A program made the position numbers and the translations under genes. A stretch of DNA of 64,000 nt. Origin: Sporodiniella umbellata. Taxonomy: Eukaryota; Mucoromycota; Mucoromycetes; Mucorales; Rhizopodaceae. Location of the stretch: the NCBI GenBank assembly GCA_025677835.1, contig JAIXMR010000024.1, positions 124,001 to 188,000 of the forward strand, read 5' to 3'. Positions 9,644 to 22,441 of the stretch are shown here, piece after piece. The notes beneath the pieces were generated by a model that saw only the letters and a program-made list of their open reading frames with translations, made no database searches and was not told where the DNA came from. Numbering within the stretch: position 1 is the first letter of the stretch; each line of letters begins with the position of its first letter.

Positions 9644-11110
9644 TCAAATGGGTACGTTGACAATATGAAGTATTTCTGCTACGATATCAAATGCAAAGTT
9701 ACTATCCATATCCTCTCTTTGCATTTGATCATCTCTTTCGTTAATAGCCAATATTCTTAATCGATGGCTGAACACTTTCTCTGTAGCTATAGTCACCAAG
9801 TCTGGTGTAAGAAAAGTTCTTTCAAACAAAGCAGCCAAAGACCTACAGATCAGCCATTAAAACCATCCCTTTGATAGGCACATACTTTACTTTGTTACCG
9901 TAACAAGATCCTGACTACTTTTGGCTGTCACACCACCTTTCACACGGGGATGTGTACGGATGCCGACTACGATATCTCTCACATAGCGAGAGATATCGAT
10001 ATGCACATGCACTTTCTTTGCCTTCTCCGCTAGATTTTTAATTTCCTGTACATCAGTGAGCCTACCAAAGAAACCACGCGCATGTATGGCTTACATCCTG
10101 TTTGATCAATGTCTGTCTTCTTGGTAGGGTGGATCGGTAGGTTGAACTGGTAGACAAAAAATGATGTTGTAACATCTCCTCTTCAAATTGATAGCTGATG
10201 AAGAATCGATCCATCTAAAGTAGACGCAAGTTAACCTTCGAGGGGCGTTCGAAAACACACGGTTACCAATTGAGAATTCACAGCAGATCGATTGAAATCG
10301 TGTGGAAGTACGGCTACTATTAGAAAAAAAGGCCGTGGCACGTTGTACCTCACACTTGATAACTTCAACTCTTTGCTCACCATAAGATCAAGTAGGATGG
10401 CCTGCACAAGTTCCTCTGACTTGTCTAGTTCTTCCATAATCAACGCTTGCACTATCCTAGTACTTGGTGTAGACCTTTTTATTTCTTCAGCCTCTATTCG
10501 ACGCCGATTGTTGCTGGATGATAAAACTCCCACAGCTTTTGTTTTCCGTAAAGTGAAATCAATAGGACTGATCGGCGTAGTAAAGGAAAAATCTTCTTCC
10601 TGTCTTTCTCGGTTACTACCTGTTTCCTTTTATATGTATTTTGGCTCAATTACTTTAAGTGTCGTGTTCTTGTTGGATTGTGAGCTCTCGGATTCAATAG
10701 TGTTGTATCCCTTGTTTTTTTGTTGAGAGAATTTTGTATAGAAACCCTCTGGATCCTCTTTGGAACTAAAAAGAATATTGACAAACTCCTCTTGACTCTG
10801 ACCTTTTCTACATGGCGCTAGCGAGGTTGTTAATCCAAACAAACCTTTACAAATCTTTGAACAAAAAAAAAAACCATTTTCAAATACGTAAGGAAAAGAA
10901 AACAAAAGAATAGTTGGCATTTACTTGCAGGGTCAAATGGCTCACTTCTTTGATTCTTCCTGGCGGTGCAGTAAGCAAGAGATGCTTATCCTTTCCAGAA
11001 ATTAAACATAGCAAAATGGAAATGAACAGATCGTGGTCGAAAGCAAAGCCCGCTTGCTTTTTTAAAACATTCATACGAGACTTGATCCATTCTTTAGAAT
11101 CTTGAGACAT
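9644..11110 (-). CDS. Mg-chelatase/MoxR-like AAA+ family protein with degenerate nucleotide-binding motifs
   Basis: Six exons join in perfect phase: 11110-10925, 10854-10654, 10599-10267, 10214-10095, 10045-9891 and 9842-9644 (1194 nt, 397 residues). The pattern (R)PRPFFLIVAVLPHDFNR..NSQLMDRFFISYQF, then HIDISRYVRDIVVGIRTHPRVKGGV and TPDLVTIATEKVFSHRLRIL, matches a fungal family related to the Mg-chelatase subunit I/MoxR AAA+ ATPases (established family pattern, from memory). The expected Walker A (GxxGxGK) is not present: the corresponding area reads KHLLLTAPPGRIKEV. The Walker B-like segment reads ALIMEELDKS. ATP hydrolysis is therefore doubtful. Cellular role is unknown. Exon 5 contains a perfect 10-bp-arm inverted repeat. 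Confidence 0.72.
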
Positions 11111-11308
11111 TGGACAAGTAAAGTAAAGCTACTCTTTTTTTTTTTTTTTTTCGCACATGATTTTATAAAATTGCTTGTGACACAAACAATGCAATCCCAT
11201 TTTGAAAAGCGTTAGAAATTTCAACTTTTGTCTTGAAATACTTTTCTTCTGCTATTAGGAACAGTCTTTATTATTGTTGTTTTCTATGAAAAACAACTAC
11301 ACTTCTAA

Positions 11309-11339
<31 letters not shown>

Positions 11340-12206
11340 CCCCCTCAAGTATACTTGTGCTCTAGGAGAAAAAACAAACACACACATACATACATATATA
11401 TATAATACAGTTGATTTATTTAGTATAAAAAGTAATGATCTTGTGAAAAAAAAAAAGGGAGGGGCCTTAGTGCGGATAGCTTCCATAAAGTATTTCTTTT
11501 CCAGATCTATAATGTGTTGAAGATAGCCACTTCCACTCGTCCCTGTTGTCTTGGATTGTAAATAAAAAGAAAAAGTATGTTTAGCACCGTACCAACTGAA
11601 AGAAAATTTTACCAATACTTCCTAGGGCGTTGATCTTTATAAATAACCAGACAATTGATAAAGGAAACCTTTTATACTATCTCAAGTCTATTCTCGTCAT
11701 CTGTTTGGTACTGTCACTGAATTCATCTGTTTGATCTAACCTTTCCAATGAGCGATCGGTTTTCATTTTAAAATGGGTAGATGAAACTCTAAACCCCCCC
11801 CCCCAAATGGATAGGGTGCGATCATCTTTTATAGTTTTTAAAAGATAACTGTTGCAAAAATTTGAACAGATGTCAAAACTGATCAATCCAAAGTCTTCAA
11901 AAAGAACTTGCTCTCAATGCTTCTGCCACATAAATTGAGGTGGATTGTTTATTACTCCAGAAAATAAAGGTTATAGGTATGAGAGAATAAACATAGTATA
12001 TTTGATTTACTCGCTTTAGTACAAAATAGATCGCTTGTATACAATTCTCACGTTATCAATTGTACTAGATTCAGCTGATTCTGTTGCTTTGTTAAATTTT
12101 ATACACGTATTCATCAGCTTTAGACATTGTTTTATTTATAATAAACTATCTACAAGGTAGCTAGCTGTATATATATGTATATATATATATTCTCTCTCTT
12201 GAAAAA
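11111..12206. other. AT-rich region with short unassigned ORFs
   Basis: It holds a T tract (11133-11151), an A tract (11308-11331), TA-rich runs and minus-strand ORFs of 69-114 codons that are partly low-complexity. One segment around 11460-11620 reads like a coding fragment in minus frames but I could not link it to a start or to a family. No gene is called. Confidence 0.4.
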
Positions 12207-12545
12207 CTAGTGGATGCTTTTTGCTTTTTTCCATATGAATGTTTTTTGCGAACTAGAGTTTTCAACTAGCCTATTTGATTTTGGGTCGTATGTAAACAGT
12301 GTATTTTCTGCACCGTGCCAATAGTACACTTTGAAAGAAAGACTCGATAAAACTTTATAATGTTTTATTCCGTTGCATGGGCCGGTTATTTGGTAGATAC
12401 ACCTTTTGAGTATCTCAAGTCTATCCGCGCTATTCACTTTTCTTTCACCATTTTCAATTTCATATTCAGTTTCGTAAATACCATCTTGAATAGTATCGAG
12501 AATCATTTGGAAAGAAAAGAAAAAAAAAAAAAGCTCTACAGACAA
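12207..12545 (-). pseudogene. unrecognised coding fragment (possible terminal exon or gene relic)
   Basis: A minus-strand ORF of about 100 residues ends at 12207. Its composition is protein-like and non-repetitive (for example ADRLEILKRCIYQITGP and VYYWHGAENTLFTYDP). The first ~12 residues are from an A/T tract and are probably not coding. I do not recognise the family, and no convincing upstream exons were found in 12.6-13.2 kb, where another isolated minus ORF (12875-13123) lies. It could be a terminal exon of a divergent gene or a decayed gene. Confidence 0.3.
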
Positions 12546-12732
12546 AAAGGTCTCATGAAACTATTTTCTGATAGATATGTATATATATATATATATATAT
12601 ATTGCATTTTAAACAGGTTAATGTAGAAAAAAAACCAAGAGTTGATCTATTTTTGTTCTTAATAGCATAAAATCAAGCCTGTGTAGAATAGATTCAAGTA
12701 TATATTGAAAATCATTCTAATAAAACACTTGC

Positions 12733-12764
<32 letters not shown>

Positions 12765-14137
12765 AGTACAATCAAATGAAGACTATCTGTAAAATACAAA
12801 CAATAGGATTTGAATTGTCAAACGCTCCGATGACGGCATATTGGCTTACGGCCACCGGTATTTGATGTTCTTCCTTATGGGACTCTATTGAGTACATTAA
12901 AAACACTCCTCAGATTGAGTTTGTGGAGGGCGCGTATTTTTTTTTCGACCCGTGTCGAGTTTACTTTGTACGTATCAACACGTATAGGTGATGTCAAATG
13001 GCAATGAACGCCACACAAGTTTATACTTGAACAAGTTTGCAAGTAACTCAAGCTTTTGAATGTAACAGCTCTTCTATCTTTTAGTATATCTGTTTGTATG
13101 ACGAAGACCTCCTTATGATACAATCCCTCCAGTGATCATAACAGGGGTAGTCAATATGTTGTCATCAGTGCTTTTAGTTTATAAATCTAGTATCGATGAC
13201 CTTTATCCTATTTTGTGTTCAAAAAACCTAAAGTAGAAATGACGAAAAGAACATTATGGCTAGTGTGCATCATTGAAATAAAAGGGTTAGGGCGACCAAA
13301 AACACGGTTGACTTTATCAAGGTTTTTTTTTTTTTTTTTTTTTAACGTAATTATTAATGTCTTGTTGACTGCTTTATTATTTTATATGGGCTTGCAATTC
13401 ATAGAAACCGATAAGAAAGGCTTACTCGTGAGTGACATATTCAGTTAGTTTAAAAAAAAAAATTCTGTGTTGTGTGAAAAGAAGTAGGCTAAAATGAACC
13501 TATGATCCATGCATTCAAAGCTGCAAGTACCCTTTGTTTTCTATTAGCCATTGCCAGGTTGATGAGACAGAAACAGACCCAAACAAAGGATTTTGAAGAA
13601 GAAAAGTTCTATCACAGGCTTTAGAGGTTGGCTTATGCCTGTTTCACATTCAAAAAAACAAAAAAAAAACAAAAAAAAACAAAAGGCAAGCTTTTTGTTG
13701 AGTAGATAACCCGTTTAGGTTGTATTAAAGAATGAGACTAGCACACGCCAAGATAGACTAGGTGGAAGAGAGTCCCACCGGGGAAAAACCTTTATCCACA
13801 ACAGCCTACCGACTTTTTTTACTGCTTACGAAATATTAATTTCAAAACATAATGCAAAAAAGAAATTTGTATTGAGCTTCAATAAGAACCAATAGAGTGC
13901 TTTTATTAGATCTGACTGAACTTGGATACATTTATTGACAAATTGTACCAAAAACAAACTCCAACCGTACCAATGAAGACGAGAGGGATTAACTGACTTT
14001 GAAATAACCGAGAAGGGGGGGACACTCATCTTCAGTCAGCGATGTCCATTTTTGGCAAAATGACAATGGCTTTTTGTTGAGCCGATTGTTTTTGCTGCAT
14101 TTCTTTTCTTTTTATTTAATTTTACATTACCAACACG
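12546..14137. other. gene-poor region with simple repeats
   Basis: It contains TA runs near 12578-12602, an A tract at 12732-12758, a T tract at 13322-13342, and A9C-type imperfect repeats near 13653-13682. Minus-strand ORFs at 12875-13123 and 13826-14029 have no recognisable pattern. I see no supported gene. Confidence 0.45.
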
Positions 14138-14706
14138 ATGCTTCTATCTACACGTACATTTGCCAATACCCTCAAAAACAGCCCAAGATATCTCCATTGC
14201 CGCCATGGCTCTTCTCTATGTGAAAACAATGTGAAAGAGAAAGGAAGGGAAAGTAAAGCAAGAAGATCAAGACAACAAAAGTCATTGGCAAGAAGTATTC
14301 CTCAACACGATTTGGCACACAACACATTTTTTTCTCTTCACAGACCTCTCTTGGGACTTTCGAACGAACGACCCTTTTTCTCCAGTCTCTCTTTGGAAGA
14401 AGAGAAGAATGAAGAAGGTAAGACACTAAGGACCCAGACTGAATCAAATCATGCTTACACACACCTATAGTAAACATCAAGCTTTCCCAACACATGGCTA
14501 AACTAGAGCATTTTGTCGCACCTGGAAAAGAGTGTGGTGGACAACCCAACACCGCCAAAATCCAAGCACAAGAAATCATGCACTCTACACTACCCGTGTT
14601 TCGAATGCCTGAAAGTGCAGACGTATTGGACTTTCTGTCTGCTATAGAAACCAAGATGAACATGGAAGATGAAAAAGAAAAGATGAGGCTCAAAGAGTTG
14701 CTGTAA
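14138..14706 (+). CDS. small hypothetical protein, possibly mitochondrial
   Basis: Two exons, 14138-14417 and 14471-14706, join in frame (516 nt, 171 residues) across a GT-AG intron with a CACTAAG branch-like site. The N-terminus (MLLSTRTFANTLKNSPRYLH) is rich in Arg, Ser, Thr and Leu with no acidic residue for 20 positions, as in a mitochondrial presequence (inference). The C-terminal half includes MPESADVLDFLSAIETKM and a charged helix. I do not recognise the family; a mitochondrial ribosome or assembly factor is possible but unproven. Both exons are free of low-complexity sequence. Confidence 0.6.
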
Positions 14707-14880
14707 ATAATAATAAAATACCCACACAAACATCCACACACCCAAAAAAAATCATTGTTTTGCTGAATCTTTTGTCTTTTTTGGTGTTACTTTGATCTAT
14801 GTCAAGCACCACAAGATAGCATATGATCAAGGCACCCAATTTAATATACAACCACTCGGTTCTTTCCGACCTTTTCCCCC

Positions 14881-14925
<45 letters not shown>

Positions 14926-15124
14926 AATCATTGTCTTTGAGCCACCCTTTCTTTAACACGTCTATTTCAATGGATTGTCACTCTTGCTTTCCCTCCTTTT
15001 TGTTTTGAGTGGCTGTCAAATAACACTAGGAAACACAAAATACCATATCAAGGTCAGGTGCTAGAGCCATGCTTTTTGGGTCAAATTCAGTTTAAATTCA
15101 ATGCAAAACAGAACATTCTCTACA

Positions 15125-15126
<2 letters not shown>

Positions 15127-15164
<38 letters not shown>
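15127..15164. repeat. TA microsatellite (about 19 units)
   Basis: Uninterrupted TA alternation. Confidence 0.9.
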
Positions 15165-15166
<2 letters not shown>

Positions 15167-16037
15167 ATCAATGCACTTGTCAGTAGAATCTATACTTTTA
15201 TCAACAGCTAAAAGGGTCTGTTCTTAAAAGAAGCGTATTTGAAAGCCAAGGTCCGCTCTGACGAATTGTTCGTGGCCTGATAAGACTGCATTTCTACAGC
15301 TCACTCTTAAAAGGCTTGCCTCAGTCTATGCATAGCGCATCAACGATGATTGAGTAGAGTTATTTTACACCTCTTTCGGGAATTTAAAGAAACGATCCAA
15401 TGCCGGCTTAAGGCTTTTGTGCCGATACATATTTTAAGAAAAAAAAAAAAAAGAATAGACGGTAGCCATCCAACACTTTGCGAAATAAGCTATGTTTTGT
15501 TAAAGTACCGACTGTCAAGATGCATTGGGTCTGCAAAGACAAAGTGAGAGATGCTCCACCCTGGAGGGTAGCTTTTACATACGTACTAGGTTTACTTGAA
15601 TTGGAGGGTTCTTTGGAAGCAGGCATGGCTAAAACTATAGGAGAGCTTGGAGGATAGCCATTCACGCGAACAGCTGGCTAGACTATGCCAGCCATGGTCT
15701 TCAACAACCACAAGAGATTTTCATTACCACCCACAATGAACTACTTCTCTCATGTACAAACTGCACGTTTGAAAAAGTGGCCAAAGAAAAGAATGTTTTT
15801 GATACGATTCGTTTGCCGCTTTTGATTGCTTTCACAGGTTTTTTTTCTTTATCAAACAGACAACAGACTGGAATGGATTAAAGTCAAGTAGAAACGATAG
15901 TTTTTATCTATCACTAAGCACTGAGCATGTTTTTTTTTTTTTTTTTTTTTTTTGAAAGCCCACAAGTTACCAACAAACGCTGTGCTTCAATTGCAGACAA
16001 AGACATGACAGCAAAATGACCCACAGAATGGATAGGA

Positions 16038-16069
<32 letters not shown>

Positions 16070-16273
16070 CAAACAGCTGGTAAGACTTGGTGTGTACTAT
16101 AAAAGACTTTTTTTCAAGGCGAGAATGCATCGTTAGACTGTGTATCAAACAAGACGTTCTTTAGGGAACCGTTGCTATGCCAAGGACTTTTATTTTTGCT
16201 CACCCTATAAAGGACAAACTCATGCGGTTCTGATACAAGAATAGAAACGCTGTGCCCATCGCTGTATCGAACG

Positions 16274-16274
<1 letters not shown>

Positions 16275-16315
<41 letters not shown>
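16275..16315. repeat. TTA trinucleotide microsatellite (about 13 units)
   Basis: Uninterrupted ATT/TTA alternation in noncoding DNA. Confidence 0.9.
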
Positions 16316-16610
16316 TTTTCTTTCTTGTATTTGGGCAAATAGATTGTTTATTTGTTTGCAAGCCAAAAAATAAACTTATTTTAGCTTTCGTAATCTGTTT
16401 TTTTTTTTTTTTTTTTTTTGTTTTGTTTTTGTTTTTGTTATTTGATGATTCGAGTTTTGGATAGACGGAGACAGAAAAGAAGATGATTGGGCCAAAGCCT
16501 TGTGTTTGTCCAAACTGGGTTAGACTGTTCAAGGACAGACACCCCACAACTGACGAGCCCATTTTGTACGCTTTATAAAATTGTCTGTGAGTTTCTTCTT
16601 CTTTTCCCAA

Positions 16611-17752
16611 ATGCAAGAACTCTCTACATTTTTCAGTTACACAGACCACCACCACCGAAAAGAGAAGAACAGCCTGCCGGTGGATTCTGCTGAGCAATAC
16701 AACAACGAGAAAGGCATATTTGACGATAAGCTGTCTGTTCGCATTGTACCTCATGTGTATCAGCCCAAAAAAACCTCCAGGATTCGAACGCCTGTGAGAA
16801 GAGAGCTGACGGTGACGTCCAAAGCTTCATTTAACGTCGCACTCGATAACATTCTGTTTATCTCCACTCTCGAAGGCTGCTGGACACGCAACGTGCACTC
16901 GGTTGCCATGAAGAAACAGCTCAGTTTGACAGAGCCTGGAGAGTGCGTGCAGCATCCGGTGCCTAGAAGATACTCCCATCCTGAACCTGACTCACCCCTA
17001 CCGCTTTCAGAAGAAACAAGGCGCATCTCAATTCAATCAGACGCAACCTCTTGCACGGACTTGATCCGAAGATTCAGCTCCGAGAGTACGCAGAGTACAC
17101 AGCCTTCGAGTATTGGCTCGATCGAAGAAGAAAAGCGTCAAGGTAGCTTTCAAAGCACATACGCTCCCTTTTGCTAACCCCCCAGCGTTCTGTAGCGCCG
17201 GCCTGTGAAACGCATCCGACACAGATCCCTGTCTGGGCTGACCCCGTCAAGATAAAAGATAACCCCACTCGATACGAACAGGCCGTGTGTTATATGGACG
17301 AGGCCAGTATACCCTTTGATTCTGTCTTGCCTTTACCCCAGCCTTGTTCGTTTTATTTCATGGATAACCGCCAGCACAGCTATCTTTCTTCACTGCAATC
17401 CCTTTTCAACTGTGACACCGTCTGGAACTTTACAAACCGTTGGCAGCATTATCACGCCCAGACTCGGTTTCCCTCCCAACTCACCGCAAATCAAAACGTG
17501 GCTTGCTTCATCCAGGGCGTGGAGCCCATCTGGGAAGATCCTGTCAACAGAAACGGCGGACGCCTCAATCTGCATCTCAAATCTCACCTGCTGGATTCTG
17601 TCTTTGAAACTCTTTTATTGGCTTTCGTCGGTGGCACTTTCTTGGATTTGGGGACCGTCGGCCTCGTTCTCTCTAAACGCTTCCGGTGTGATCGGATAGA
17701 ACTCTGGTTAAGTGAATCGCTCACAGATCAAAAATTAGCTGACCTAAAGTAA
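16611..17752 (+). CDS. divergent eIF4E-like cap-binding protein with long N-terminal extension
   Basis: Two exons, 16611-17142 and 17196-17752, join in phase to 362 residues; the intron has a CTAAC branch site and the acceptor at 17195 is the only one keeping frame. The C-terminal ~150 residues carry the eIF4E core: SFYFMDNRQHSYLSSLQSLF, TVWNFTNRW, FIQGVEPIWEDPVNRNGGR, AFVGGTF and VLSKRFRCDRIELWL. The Trp-Glu of WED, which contacts the cap guanine, is kept, but the first cap-stacking Trp (usually TFWFMDR) is replaced by Tyr, as in 4EHP-type class members. About 200 Ser/Thr/Pro-rich residues precede the core; canonical eIF4E has only about 35. A role in cap-dependent repression is an inference. 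Confidence 0.78.
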
Positions 17753-17946
17753 GCCTTGTTTGACCTGTTTCGGTAGCATACTAATCAAACCCTAGGCATC
17801 TTTTACAATCCTTGCTGGTCAACAACTCTTGCTCTCAGGAAATAGAGTCCAGTCAATTCAAAAAACATTTCATGTAAATAGAAATAAAAATAGTAATACT
17901 AATAATAAACAACCACTCTCCTCCTTTTGGTTTTCCGTCTTGTCCT

Positions 17947-20026
17947 TTATTTATCGGAGGCTATGTATTTTGTATTGACAATTCTAAAGCTCAGCATACC
18001 TTCAAACGTTGTATATGCCCTTAAACCAATGTCAAAACTTTTTTGGTAAATCTGCTTTATCACTGCTTCTAATTCCTGTCTCTTGAATGGGTTTTCATAC
18101 ACACTATGTATCAAAAGAAAGAGATGGGTTTGTTTATCATCCCGCTTGGTCCTCCTTGACACTTACTCTTTAGGTGTAATATCCCCAAACATATTGGACT
18201 AGACTCATTTTTTAGTTTCAAATATATATATATATATATATATCCTCTGTATCTATATCACTTACACAGTTCTCTTTAAATCCATAAGCAAGTGAATTCA
18301 AATCACCATCCTGTAATAGGAATACAAATTGAAATATATACTTCATGCTGCTCCCACACTGTTCACATTTCGTACATACTTGCGGTTTATATCTAAAAAC
18401 ACACACACTTTCTGTTTCAAAAAAAAAAAAAAGGAGAGGGCTTTGTAACTAACGATTGTAAACTTACGCTTTAAAGCAAGTATCGCACCATTGTTTTACC
18501 CAATCTTGGATTGCTTTTGGTTTATAATCCCGGACGGTCGCTCGAGTCATATAACCAGCCTCTGTTTCTGAACTACTCAGCTTTTTTTTTTTTTTTTTTT
18601 TGAGTTGTGTTGATTTCGTTTTCATAGCTGATTACCTCTTTTTGTAATATCTCGTCAAAGCTACGACGTGGACCCATATCTCTCACCTCTAGATGGTTTT
18701 TAATAGAAATGTATCAAACATGCTTTTTGTTTTTTTCTGAAGCTTATACCTGAATAAACAGTGGTATAGGTTGGAACCAGTAATCGTACAGGCGTTTCTG
18801 TAGGATTTACTTGCGGCTCTCTTGAAGTCATGGACTGGATTTGTACTTCTTGTTCTACTCGATGACTCTTGGGTTGGATCTGTTCTGGTCTGTTGCTAAC
18901 GGGCAGTGCTATTGGCTTTGGATGATCAGCTTTGGATGGAGCTGTCTGTTCTATACTGTTGTGTTGCGTTCGATCCATTGCATAAGACCCTTGCTCTATA
19001 GTCGTGCTACTCGATGATGGCTGTCCTTGGCTATCGATAGATGAGATCTGAGCTGTGCTCTGTCGCTTGTGCTCGTCATCAAAAACCCTTTTTCTATTCA
19101 AGAGGTCGACCAATGACGCGTCGCTCTCTTTCAGTTTAGAGACAAAGCATTCGTCTGGTTTCGACCGGTGGACGTTCATGGTCAATGCGCCATTGACTAG
19201 TTTCTTGACAACGTGTGTTATCTGTACAAAATCGCCTTTGAGAATAGGAGGACAATTTTCAGCATGGTTGTCCCATAAAGTACATTGGATCTTTTTGTCT
19301 GAATACTCTTTATTTTTAGAGTAAGAGTACGGTTGGGGGTTGACTGTAAAATCAACCAGATACAAGTCCAGCTTATACGAATTGGCTCTGAAATGACCTA
19401 CAACCATACCAACGTACCTGAAAGCATCTCGAGCAAATCTAACATCGCAAGTTCGGACAATCGAGTTTGCAGCCCCTACTTGCTTCTTGTACACGCCAAA
19501 TACTAAATCAACAACCTGTCGTTCAGCAGAACTGAGAAAGCAACAGACATCAGCGATTTTTATTTCTTTCAATTGACTTTGTGTTGAAAACGTCGTGTAG
19601 GTGGTTAAGGACGTTGAGATGCCTCGGATATGAGATTCGTGGGTGTCAATAGAAAGATTCTTAATGACCAAGATGTTGCCTCTCTCAACTGCTTGAGGTA
19701 AGCGATCTACCTTGTTCTGGGTCAGACGAATAGGAATAAAACGTCCAAAGGCGTCTCTAATCGCAAGGTGTTTACAAAAATCTAAACGAACTTTATTCAA
19801 TTGCTGTCTTTATGTGAGGTCTCTCTTCATATACCCATCGATCCGCTTTGGCTCTTGCTAACTGGATTATGATCTACAATGTAACCAACGACATTAATGA
19901 CTTCACCGTCAACAATAGGTTTCAAAGACTTTATATTAGCAGCCTATTAATATAATTTAAGACATCAAAGCAAAAGAAACCATTATCGTCTGGCGGTTTT
20001 ACTTCTAAAAGGTTTTCAGCCAACAT
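17947..20026 (-). CDS. POT1: POT1-like telomere single-strand DNA-binding protein
   Basis: Several exons on the minus strand. Exon 1 is probably MLAENLLE (start 20026), followed by KSLKPIVDGEVINVVGYIVDH, then a long exon (about 19800-18745). The N-terminal part resembles the first telomere OB fold; the second is marked by FRYVGMVVGHF..LDLYLVDFTV and ILKGDFVQITHVVKK. C-terminal exons include QDWVKQWCDTCFK, YKPQVCTKCEQCG and SMKYIFQFVFLLQDG, a Cys-containing region as in the POT1 C-terminal domain. POT1 binds the G-rich telomeric overhang and controls end protection with TPP1-type partners. Some exon junctions are uncertain. A Ser/Gln-rich linker (about 19000-18780) has no recognisable domain. 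Confidence 0.75.
18223..18243. repeat. TA microsatellite in a POT1 intron
   Basis: About ten TA units within the 3' part of POT1. Confidence 0.85.
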
Positions 20027-20093
20027 GTTGAGAGAGAGAGAGAAAAAAATTAAAAATAAAAATAAAAAATAAACAGGATCTTTATTGGATGGT

Positions 20094-22441
<2,348 letters not shown>

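Larger units (their letters stand above)
14707..16610. other. gene-free intergenic region rich in homopolymers and microsatellites
   Basis: About 1.9 kb with T tracts at 14885-14918, 15931-15953, 16040-16069 and 16399-16419, a TA repeat at 15127-15164 and a TTA repeat at 16275-16315. ORFs in this stretch are made of or interrupted by these repeats. A TTTATAAAA element at about 16571-16579 lies 32-40 bp upstream of the next ATG and could serve as its TATA box. Confidence 0.55.

Noticed and set aside
10600..10653. Frameshift in the AAA+-like gene between two conserved segments
   Set aside because: A 54-nt intron with GTAATT donor and GACAG acceptor restores frame exactly.
15408..15665. Minus-strand ORF of 85 codons in the intergenic region
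   Set aside because: Its C-terminal part is a homopolymer-encoded Phe run and there is no splice or family support.
16581..16610. Extension of the eIF4E-like protein to an upstream in-frame codon
   Set aside because: No ATG is present in this stretch; the first in-frame ATG is at 16611, and a TATA-like element sits shortly upstream.
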